Shown here: piece after piece, positions 30,928 through 42,500 of the stretch
Numbering within the stretch: position 1 is the stretch's first letter
Layout: every line of letters starts with the position of its first letter
Assembly: GCA_012862575.1 (NCBI GenBank)
Contig: BLSF01000013.1
Location: 620,001-684,000 of the forward strand
Direction: 5' to 3'
Length of the DNA stretch: 64,000 nucleotides
DNA from: Parietichytrium sp. I65-24A
Taxonomy: Eukaryota; Sar; Bigyra; Thraustochytrida; Thraustochytriidae
Translations under genes and position numbers: made by a program
The notes under the pieces: model-generated
Told to the model about the DNA's origin: nothing
Databases searched by the model: none
Seen by the model: the letters and a program-made list of their open reading frames with translations, nothing else

Positions 30928-32398
30928 ATGGTGTTGCTGAATTTAGGTAAGTGGAAGAGAGTGGGCAAAAGGTGGGCAGAAAGATAGAGCAGCGCCGTGG
31001 TTTCGCTGGCGTTTGAAGAGAGAGAGAGAGAGAGAGAGAGAGAAATTGCGCTTGTGAAATGTGTGAGGAAATGGAGGTGCTAATTGCGATATGAGATGTG
31101 ATGTACGCGCAGGCGGGCCGGGATGGTTCAATGATGTGTTTGTGGTGGAGATATCCGTGGACGGAGATAGGCTCACTGATTGCCATAGCTTATTGTTTCA
31201 AGAAAAGTGCCCAGTAAGTTTGTTTTGTGGGATCTGGTCGAGCTTCACTCTGCCCAATCTTTGCACGTTGCGCTGGTCGCTCACGTCTGTTTGCACACTG
31301 TCGCAGCTAGCGTCTTCTGAAGAACTGTTACGCGGAACAGTCAAGATATCTGCTCCTGACAACTGCCAGGTTTGGCACAATGGCGTAACGCTGCAACTGG
31401 ATTGGAGCGTTTCGTTCTTTGAGACGTTGGCCACGCGCGAGTCGACTTGCTATCGAGTTACATTAGTAGAGCCAGGATATATCATGGGCGAGCAGCTCTG
31501 CCCTTTTGAAATTGATTTGAAGCCCCTATCTGCATCATTCCTGGAAACTTATGATGGAGAAATGTTTTGCGTCAGGCACTCCCTTCTAGTCAACATTTCC
31601 CGCCCGTGGTACACCTTCGATGTGGTAAGAAGCCTTGCGGTTGCTATCCAAAAGATTGATCCTGCCCCAGAGGTGGAAGAGCACGTCATCGATGATGACC
31701 TTATTTTGAAGAGTAGGTATTCTGTCGAGCCGCCACCATCGGGACAGACAGAGGAGGGGACAGAGGGAGAAACACAAGGAGAGGGTGACCAGCAGCATGT
31801 TCAACAAGAGCAAGACATAGCACTTAATGACGCCGGCTTCGAAGAGTCCACCATGCACCGCTTGAGGGTGGTCGACTCTTCCCAAGGATTAGTTATGCAT
31901 TATCCCAAATCTTGTCTTAATATTGGGGAAGATTTCACCGGAACCGTGTATTTCGGGGACGGTATGCCAGAGTTCTTGCAGGACAAGATTGACTCTGCCG
32001 AGCAAGCGCGAGATCTGGTGCAGTTGGAAGTTGTTATCTATAAAATCGAGTACGGCGAGGGGGAGAAGCACGAGGTCGTCATCTGCGTGCACTCCATAGA
32101 ACTTGACCCTTCCGCGCTTGTGGATGGAGAAGCCGAGCCTACGGGCGAGGAAGAAGGGGAAGGAGACGTTACTCAGGTGCATCCAGAACCCCCGGTTGTA
32201 GAGCCAATGCAGTTCCCAGTGAACATTTCGTTGGTCAAGTCAGAAAACTCGGTGGAGTTCAGCCCCACCATCATTGACGAGTCTCTCACGGTGCGCTACT
32301 ACGTTCGCCTCATGGGAAAAGACCGAAGCGGGCATAGTGTCTGGAACACCCATGAAATTGTTTTATTCAGAGCCAGCCTCCACACGGAGTCTATTTGA
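30928..32398 (+). CDS. divergent VPS26 / arrestin-fold protein
   Basis: The product is 403 residues from exons 30928-30946, 31113-31213 and 31307-32398. The short first exon (MVLLNLG, GTAAGT donor) joins to GGPGWFNDVFVVEISVDGD, resembling the VPS26 start. The second intron (31214-31306, GTAAGT...CGCAG) is 93 bp with no stop in frame, so it is invisible to ORF calling. Removing it brings QEKCP next to LASSEELLRGTVKIS, which matches the VPS26 strand GESVSGKVN. Later landmarks are FLETYDGEMFCVRHSLLV and a C-terminal SLTVRYYVRLMGKDRSG...THEIVLFR, like VPS26 FSVRYYLNLV...QEVVLWR. VPS26 is the arrestin-like subunit of retromer-type cargo recycling on endosomes. An acidic Gln/Glu insertion of about 50 residues splits the two lobes. 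It may be a VPS26 paralogue rather than the core subunit. Confidence 0.7.
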
Positions 32399-33520
32399 GG
32401 CCTCTCTCTAGCATTCATTCTGACACTATTTTCTCCCCATGACCCATTTGTTCTGAACGTTGTACTTTCCAAAAGAACTTTATCGGAGCCTCGCTGATTT
32501 GCTGTGCTTCAAATCGTTGTATTGTCGAGAGCCGTGACATGCCCGAAGAGACCAATTGCACTTGAGGTTTGCCAGCATAGCGAGTTTTGCGAGTTTCCTT
32601 ACGCCAAAAATTTCGCCAATCCGAGGTCAGTATGCATCATTTCAATTACAACGCTGGTCATCGATTGTTGGTTGTTGTAACACAGAAGAGAAGCTTATGA
32701 AATCGCTGATCTTCATCTTTCGTGTTCCACAACACGTCTCTGGACGTCGTGAAATGGCTTTTTTCTAAATGGCTTTTTTCTAAACGCTTCCGAGCTACTA
32801 CTCGAGTACGAGTATGTACACGAGTACCAATACATCGACCGTTTTTTCCGGTGAGCAGCACCTCCACTAGTACGCTCCACCCTGACTCCCTCATAACGAA
32901 CAACGAACTTGACTGGAGGAGGCAATAGGACACAAACGTTTTCCAGTCTCACTTGTGTCACTCTTGTCACTCTCTTCATTCATTCACAGTCAATGAACAT
33001 CTTCACTCACTCATTTCAGTCAATTACAGTCAATCAATGACCACGCTGACTACGACGGAAGGGAAAGAGACAAAGAGAGTGAAAAGCCCAAAAGCCCAAA
33101 AGCTGCAAGCACTCCCTGAACACGCAGTAAAGTGCCAATACCCGCTAGCGCATGTGATGAAAAGCTGACACTTTGTGCGTCGCGGAAGGAGACTCTCAGC
33201 AGAGTTGAGGGAGCCTGTCCCCGGAGCGTCGAGCCTGAGAGACGCGCAAGTAAACTCGCAGCGGCGCCGGGCAAGTCTGGCTCGTGTTCGAAGAGTCCGA
33301 AGAGTCCGAAGAGGGCAACTTTGGTGCACCAAGTTTTGAGCACTTGGTGAACTCAATCGAGGAAGAGACTTGGGCGAGGCAAAGCGCGCGGTGCGGAGTC
33401 TAAGGCAGTGAAGTTTACATTCAAGCAACGCAAATCGCTGCGGGAGGGATCGATCAAAATTGAAGCTTGGGGGAGGATTTTAGAAAGCGAGGCTCGGCGT
33501 GCTGGAGGATATATATTGGG
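32399..33520. other. intergenic, no gene seen
   Basis: Contains a perfect 15-bp tandem repeat at 32753-32782 (AAATGGCTTTTTTCT twice), an AGTCAAT/CAGTCAAT cluster near 32987-33038, and a GTCCGAAGA triplicate at about 33291-33313. No supported gene. Confidence 0.5.
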
Positions 33521-36500
33521 ATGGCTCAAGTTGAAGCCGATGTTGACATCGCAGGCGAAGATGGAGCGGCAGTTTTGGGCAATAAGGTGGTGCCAGGTGA
33601 AGATATTCCGGTAGTGAAAGCGGCGAGTAAGAAAACACACGCTGAGGCAGAGGAGACGCAAGGAATCGAGGTCTTAGCACACAAGGTTATTCCGGGTCAA
33701 GATTTACCCGTCATCAAAGCGTCGACCAAGGACAAAACAAAGGTTGTGCCGGCTAACCCATGGCCCGATGACGCGCCAACAGTTCTTGCCCACAAGATCC
33801 ACGAAGGTGGCAAAGTGCCAATCGTGGCAGGCATGAGTATTGGGGAGACAGCATTAGGCGAGCACGTCCCCATAGTTACTGGGCGCAGAGTACGTAAGAT
33901 TCAAGCGCATCAAGCTCAACTGAAAGCCAAATTTTTCGCCCAAGATGAGACCCACCGAACAAAATTGAGAAAGCACGTTATTGAGAGATGGACGCACAAG
34001 TATCTTCTTGTGCTCCTTGCCTCAATCGCTCTCTTGTCGCTACTAGTTATTATATTTGGTGGCCTCGCAAGCTCCACCCTCTCGGGGGCGCTGAGCTGTG
34101 CTGCAGGGTCTTTGACTCTTATTGCTGCCGTACTAGGCCTCGCGGGGGCAAGGCGAGTAGTTTCGGATCTGAAAACAGACGACGACGGTATGGAAACCCC
34201 CGGGCAACGACTCTTGCAAGCATACTTCCATATTGCCTTAGGATTTCTCCTGCTCTTCACTCCGTTTGCGATATCGCTCGCTCGAAGTCCGTTGGGCTTT
34301 GAAGGTAGCATAGCCAGCAGACTTCTTTCTGCAGACATTGACATTCTTCAAGAGGAACTGTTTGCGTACCTGAAAACCACAGGAGCACTCGGGATTCTGG
34401 TCGCTGTTCTTATCTCAATTTCTCTGTACCCCGTGATGCAGATTGTGACAGTGTATGAGGTAGCACAAAGTTTTTTAGAGACTTTTGCGCTTACCACCAT
34501 AGCAGTATCCATCTTTCTCATGGCGATGCTTTTCTCGCTTTATCGACACGCATCTTTCATGAGTTCCACTGCCAGCATAGAGAGTCAAGCACAACCTTTG
34601 AGCGATTGGATCATTATTGGCATTGTTCTTTCCCTCCTCATGGCAGGACTCAGTGTAGTTGGATTTTTTGCCGCTTGGTTTGAGAACAAGAGGCTTCTCA
34701 AAGTTCATTTGGTGTTCACGGGATTCATTGGCTTGGGGATTCTCGTGTTGGGAAGTCTAGTGGCCTCGGCCGACAAAGCGGCCTACGTAGATAGCTATTG
34801 CTATGAAATACTCAAAACTATGGCTTTCTCGTGGTGGGAATCGGCTCTGACCTGCAATAAGTACGGAGGAACCGATATTGGGGCGTTTGTTGAGGTTTAT
34901 GATTCTAATTATACTTGGCACTACGCAATCTCTGGAGTTGGTCTGACCGCTCGCTGTCCAGAAACAGCTCAGTTCGCGACAGCATGGGAGTATGAGCCAT
35001 TCGTGCACAGCACGTCGGAAGGCTACCAGCGGCAAATAGATTTGGTGGGCTGTGTGAACAGGGAGTGCTGCAAAAGCTTGACCCAGTACATGGAAGCGTT
35101 CAACTTTACTTTGGGATTTGCGTTTGCCCTCCTGCTCTTGAGTATAGTACTTGTAATTGCCGCTGAAGTATGGCTGTACAGGGAAGCGAAGCCTACGGCG
35201 CAGAAAGTTAAGATGTTCTCGCCCAAAGATGCATCCGCGGTACTCGGCGGGACTGCCTTTCTTACGCTCGTTGCTCTTATTGTTTTTGCGATGTTTATGT
35301 CGAGCGGAATAGGCGGCGAATCCGAGTCCATCTCGCTGGATGATTTGGTGGCAAGAATCAACAAGAACGTCACGGTTGAAACGTCACACGGCTTTTACGA
35401 ATGGGGTCTGCAAAGCTGCAGCAACGACATCATGGATGGAATTGAGACCGATATAGATTGTGGAGGTGATCCAAATTCAGGTGGATGCCCCTGGACAAAG
35501 AGGTGTCTTCCCGGACGCGGCTGTATCGAGGACAGTGATTGTCAAGATGGCCTCATTTGCGACACCACTTACTTAATATGCGCGCTGCCAGGCCCAGAGC
35601 AGCTATGTTCGAATGGGCAATTGGACGCGTTCGAGACTGACGTTGACTGTGGCGGTCCATACTGCAGTCCGTGCTCGGATGGCTCCAGTTGCAAGTCAAA
35701 TTCAGACTGCTGGTATGAAGCATGCTCTGAGGGAACCTGCATTAGTTGCTTTGACGGGATCTGGAATGGTGATGAAGCCGATGTTGATTGCGGCTCGGCA
35801 AGCTGCGCGAGGGCAACGATAGCTGCTGCAGGCAATTTGAGCAGCACATTTTTGAGCTTTTCGGAAGACGCCGAGTTTGCATCTTTACTTGAGCTTCAGG
35901 GTGTTAGCCGGGCAGGAATGGGCGGCATGTGCACAGGCGGCTCCCACTGTACACATGGCTCGCAGTGTGAAAGCAGCCTATGCTACCAATACTATTGCGT
36001 TTCATGTAACAATGGACTTCGTGACGGAGATGAGACAGCTATAGATTGCGGGGGTTTGGTATGCTCGAAACGGTGCGAACAAGGTCAAAGCTGCGGCACT
36101 GACAATGATTGTCAAGTAAACTTGCTTTGCAGCCCTTTCACAGAGACTTGCGAGAGTCGCGACGACTTGGATTGCGCTGAAGATGGCGTTAAGAACTTTA
36201 ACGAGTCTGGCGTGGACTGCGGAGGATCACACACAAATTGTACAAGGTGCAACGAAGGGGATTCTTGCGTGGAACATGGAGATTGCGTCAGCGGCAGCTG
36301 CTTTAAAGACGGTGCGGCTTTGGGAATCTGCATCGATTGCTTCAACGGAATTTTGGATGGCGATGAAACCGGGACTGATTGCGGCGGGACACAATGCTCG
36401 CAGAGATGCCCCCTCACAGAGTATTGTGAAAGATCAAGCGATTGTCAGAGTGGTCTCTTTTGCTGGACCCTCGTCCATGTTGAAGCCGCTATTGAGCACT

Positions 36501-39500
36501 ATATCGTCGCGCACAATATAACAGACCTCACCGACGTTGATCCAGAAAGAGACGCTGGTGCGTACTTTCCGCCAATAGGCACTTGTCAGCGACCATTCTA
36601 CGTTTCTGCGAAAGCGGAGACTCAGATTGCTTTCTCAGCTCCAGTGCCATACTCACAGCTATTCCAGTCCAACATACAGGACATTTACTTTTCCAACAGC
36701 AACAAGAGCAGGTCGTCTGGACGACGGCTCGAGGATGACTCGACTCTGTATGCCGGGTCCACTGACTCGAGTGAGGCAGGAGCTTGGCCATTCCTCTGTA
36801 CTCTGACTATTCAAAGCACACTCTCTCCAGGAAGTATTTTCAGAGTGATAAATTCCAATGGTGCGGACATCATAATTTCAGAGAGCTCAGCAGGTGACTC
36901 TATTGAAATCAACCTCTGGCATCAGACTTCAATGCCAGTGATACAAATATTGCCAAAGACTTGTGCTGATTACCGTAACATCGACATAAGCACCAAGTGG
37001 ACAGTTGGGCCGGATTGTCAATTCATTGATATCCAGACAGACTTAATATTTGGCATCACGAACATGTTGAGCCCCCTAACTACCGGTGTCGTCGGCATGG
37101 TCTTCGACTATGCATGTCTTGAGGATCCGTCATCGTCTGACTGCAAGGTCTTAAATGGTGTGCACGTCTCCATACGAGCTTATCGTGCAGGGGACTGTTC
37201 GGCTGCTCCTGCAGTGTCTGAAGACTGTGAATGCGAAGAGAATCTATTCTATCATGAGTGTGTTGCTGACTCGGAATGCTGTCAGTGGTCAGACACAGGA
37301 AATGTGTCTGAAAGCAGATTCGCGCGATGCTTGCAGGCCCAGGACGAGGATGGATCTGTCACAGCTTATACTGGGGAGTTACTTGCAGGGTTTTACTTTC
37401 TGTATTGGCCTGAGCTGTTTGTTGAAGAAGTGCTAACAGAGCACACGGTTTTGATACAATATTCGATGGATGGATATTACAGCTCGCATGCGGTTGCGGA
37501 CATCTCTGTCGGGAGCCTTACAGAATTTCGCCCTGTATATCTTCTTGCCAAACAAAATGTCTCCGATTCGTCTCCTACGGAAGGAGATGGAGGGACGTCC
37601 ATTGCCCCAACCGCGGCAAATACAAATCCCCCAAGTGCTACAAGTCAACCTTCTCCGAGTCTTTCGCCAATCAGCTTTGGCACCTCTGCACCATCACCAT
37701 CACCATCTGCGGCTCCTTCTTCGATAGCGATGACAGGCGGTCCGTCAAATGCTCCAACGAACCCAACAAATGTGCCAACCGATGCACCAACGAGCCCGAC
37801 GGACGCGCCAATTGATGGACCGACGAAGGCACCAACCACTCCGACAACAGAACCGACTCTTGCCCCATCTGATGCACCATTAAATGCACCAACCGATGCA
37901 CCAACGAGCCCAACAAACGTGCCAACCAAAGCGCCAACAGGAATAACAACAAATATCCCGACAGAATCGCCAACGAGCCCGACGGCCACACCGACCAGTG
38001 CCCCTACTGACGTACCGACAAGCCCAACAGCTGCACCATCCGCAGCGCCAACGAGCCCGACATCTCAACCATCAAGTGCTCCGACTGACACACCGACAAG
38101 CCCAACAGCTGCACCATCCGCAGCTCCGACGGCTGGACCAACAGTTGGGCCGACAAATGCGCCAACGAGCCCAACATCTCAACCATCAAATGCTCCAACT
38201 GACGCACCGACAAGCCCAACAGTTGCACCATCCGCAGCTCCGACGGCTGAACCAACAGTTGGGCCGACAAATGCGCCAACGAGCCCAACATCTCAACCAT
38301 CAAATGCTCCAACTGACGCACCGACAAGCCCAACAGTTGCACCATCCGCAGCTCCNNNNNNNNNNNNNNNNNNTCAACCATCAAATGCTCCAACTGACGC
38401 ACCGACAAGTCCGACGGCCACACCGACCAGTGTCCCTACTGAAGCACCGACAAGCCCAACAGCTGCACCATCCGCAGCGCCAACGAATCCGACATCTCAA
38501 CCATCAAATGCTCCAACTGACGCACCGACAAGCCCAACAGCTGCACCATCCGCAGCGCCAACGAGCCCCACGGCCGCACCAACTCATGCGCCAACGAGTC
38601 CAGATGCTGGGCAATCTTTTATTCCGACAATGGCACCAACAGGTATGACGGCGCAGCCCACAAATTCGGACGATGAGGTCTCGAACATCGGAGAGCTGAT
38701 AGTCCATGCAAACGGTACAGGTGTGGACCTGGAGGGCATAATCGAGAACATCACTCATGCGATTGATCAGGTGCTGAACAATTCATTCTCAATTTCGGTG
38801 GATATCTTCATAGAGGAGTCTGTCGACCTCCCGTTCGTCCACAATGATACTTTAGAAGCAGCGTGCCAAGTTCGTTGCCAAAGTAACTGTACCTCGAAAT
38901 GTAATGTTGCGATCGTTGTTGACGAGGAGGGGTCGACAGAGGTGAACACTCACGTTGACGAAGACACAGTGTCGACTGGAATCTCTCCAGCCGAAAATTG
39001 TACAGCGTTTGTGCAAGCAGTTGCTGGCTTGTTGGGCATTTCCCTTGACGGAGAGTATTGCGAAAGCAATACCGTGGATGCCGCAGTGCATGTGGTGTTC
39101 AACTACACGGGCAACGAGACCGACTTGACTAACCCCGAAGTGGAGCAACTGAGCAACTGGTTAAATCAAACTGCAGAAACCGCGATATCAAATGTACTCG
39201 AGGATAGCTCTGTCGTTGGAGTTGAGGCGAGCACTTGTGGCTATCCAGTGTGCTCGGGCAAAGGCCAGTGTGTCAACAATAGATGTGAATGCTTTGAGCC
39301 TTACGAAGGCATTCGCTGTGATACTGCTGAGTCACCAGATATTGGCCCAACATTTTCCCCTACCCTCGAGCCGCCCCAGGCTCAAAATCAGGAGTGTTAC
39401 AGTGGCAACTGGGTGAAAGTGTTTCATCAGACTGGATGCGAACAGGTGCCTTTAGATGCTGGCAAGGCATCCATCGACGCACAGTTTGCGCGGACAGGTC

Positions 39501-42500
39501 TCGCCCGCTATGACATTTATGGCCAGCCATATGCGTACTTACGGCGAAAGAGAAATTTGGATCTGTTCAGTGCGTACGACAATCTGATTGACACGTGGAG
39601 TAGCTCAGAGAATATTTTGGGCTTAGACTTTGACATCTACTCAAGTGAATCGGATCTCGGCAACAGTACAAATGCTTGGAAGTATTGCTATTATGATGTG
39701 CCAGGCGTTGGTTTTCCAAACATATGCGGGAAAAATGGTAAAATCTACAATAAGTGGAGCAGTGGATACTGTCAAGCGATCAGTTCTGGTGAGCGTGTTG
39801 TGTCTGCAGTCTCAGTTTTCTCATTTTACATTTGCTCTAGTGAGAGCGCTGTAGAGAGTGAGGAGACCGAAGCATCCGCGCAACAGGTACAATACGGGAA
39901 GATTGACGGAAAAGTGGTGAACAGTGTTGGAGGCGGAGTTCCAGCAACCGTTCACTTGTATAAGGGCATCATGGAGACAAGCTCTCAGGCTTTCAACGAC
40001 ACCTTGCCTTTCCGAACAACCAATACAAGCACTACGACTCCCGCGGACTCTGAGCCTACCTTATCTTCGGATACAGGTATGCCGCAGACCTCGGATGAGT
40101 CCTGCCTGGGGAACTCAAATTCTGACTCCCTCACTAATGATGAAACGTTTGAGTTTGAAAATGTGCCAGCTGGGCTATACTCCGTGGTCGCAGTCCCACT
40201 GGATGACGAAGCGTACTCGTTAGGTAGTGTGTTTCATGTTGCCTCAAACTCCTCCGATGTGACAGTCCTACTTGACTCGACCGTCTCACTTGAACAAGTG
40301 ACAATTGAAATGCAATACACTTCGGGAAATTTTGGGGAAGTGAATTTGATGATCAACTTCGTTGTGGACACGGAGTCAGGGGCAGAGTGTACTGTGGATG
40401 TATCGCTACTTGGGGACGGTGCTTGCGGGTGTGGCGGTGTCCGTGTTGTGAGCCTGAGCAGTGACACTACATCAGAGGGGACAGTGCAACAAAAGTTGGT
40501 CCTTGAAACAATCTATGCAACAATCTATCGTGTTTACCTGGCTTCCTCAACAGCAAGCTCGCAAACGAGCTCAGCATCCCAGACATATAGAACGGACGGC
40601 CGCTGTGGCGTGGACTTTCCTTTAGAGTCCGGTGAGGCCTCAAGATGCCCTACAGAGGAGATCCTATGGGATGACGGAACAACTGGAGTGCGGCCGTGCT
40701 GCAGTCAATCAGGTTATTGCGGAGCAACGGAAAGGCATTGTTCCTGCATGAATTGCCTGGATTTCAGAGTTTTTGAAACAGATGGCTGGACAGACCGCTA
40801 TCGAATGGATGGCCTTTGTAGAGATCCCTTGAATCCCTACACGGACGGGAAAGCCGCTGTCTGCCCCCCCAACGCAACGGTGGCATGGTGGGACCTCACG
40901 ACGGAGTTGCGTCCATGCTGCAATAGTGACTTTGAATGCAGCAGTAGGCCAACTGATTGCACTTGCCTTACTTGTATCGACTATCGTGACTATTTGGTGG
41001 AGGAAGAGGAGGAAAGTGAACATGCACAAAACGTATCATCAGGGCTTTCTCTCGTTCAGACCCTGGAAGAGTCTGACTTGAAGGTTACGATCTCGGGTAG
41101 CTCCGGTATTATCGGCTCGTTTAAAATGCCGTCTCCAGAAGACCGAGTAAACTACTACGACTTGCATGAATTTGTGTCCGGGGAGGCTTCAGCTTCCTCA
41201 TCCTACGTTCGCATGTTTTGCTTTGATGGGCGAGAAACGACCCCTCAAGTTGAGGAGTATGGGGCACCGCGATACTTCCAAATGCTTGGGCAGATGATGG
41301 ATACGGATGTTGATGGCTGTCCCTCTGCCGTATCTTGCGAATACGCGATTGTGACTGGCATGTCTCTAAATGAAACCCTTGTCGGCGTTTACTTGCTGCA
41401 AAACGTTGAAAGCGAAACACAGTACCAGTCTTTTCCTGGGTACCGTGTCAATGCAGCTTGTGCCGCAGCCATTACTCTCCCTGACGCAAGTGTTGGAACT
41501 ATCCTGCGCGGCGCTGTCAGCTCGGACGAATGTTCTGACGTCTGTAGTAGTGACGACAGCTGCAACGTGTTCATGTTGCAGCCCGTGGAGGAGGGGTACG
41601 ACTGCACCTTTTTCACAGATATTTCACCGTGCGGAGGAAAATTTACAAGCCGAAATCTTGAATACGTCGTCTACGAAAAGGTGAGAAACCTTGACACGTC
41701 TCTACCTTCAAAGTGGTACACGCGAGTCGACACTCTTTTCAGTTCTCCCGAGAGCGGTGGACAGGTGTATTTGTACCGCGACGAAACGAGTACTTTTCTA
41801 GGCGGCCAATATTCGTGGTATTTTGACACGAACTTGGATCCTACCGACGGGTTCCTCGGAACCGGCGTCGATGCCAGCGGATCTGGAACACCGGAGAGTG
41901 TAGTGCAGTGGATTGTGCGAACAACAGTTTGGGCGTACACAATGTTTATAGCGGAAGACCCGCTTACTGCGAGGGTGAGAGTAATTCACGACGACTGCGA
42001 CTTTGCAGTGCCGACAATCGCACGCAATCTTAGTCTTCTTGCATGTGCCTGTGAGTCGGACAGTGTTCTAGCGCAATCTACTTGCGATCTGTCGTGTGAA
42101 TCGAGTAAAGATAGCGCAACGACCGAGATTTGCAAAATAGACGCAATCTTGAGCGAAACCTCCGTATACTCTGTTGAAGAAAGCGCGTCGTGTAGCTCAG
42201 GCACAGAGGCGCACATAAATGAGGGCAATGGGGCATGCCAAGAGCTAAGTTTGGATAGCTCGGATTGCACCTGGCTGTACGGCACACTATCCGAGTGCAA
42301 AGCGCTCTGTGATTCCAATGCGAATAAATGTAATGGGTTCGAGTACGTGTGGAAAGGCACCGGATCGTACGGGCCAGATGGCATAACTCTTGCGAACTAC
42401 GGGACTTGCTATTTCAAGCTATTCACGAGCGACAACCCAGACACTGAATACGCAGGCGATTCTGACTGTTATACAAGGGAGAGCGTGACTGAGTCTGGCG

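Noticed and set aside
33521-35320. Tetraspanin assignment for the membrane part of the giant protein (a CC pair occurs in an outer loop)
   Set aside because: About nine helices and no CCG motif; only 'polytopic' can be supported.
37645-38648. Open frames in other phases and on the minus strand across the Pro-Thr repeat (His/Gln-rich and Val/Gly-rich products)
   Set aside because: Repeat shadows. The Pro-Thr frame continues a 3180-codon gene on both sides.
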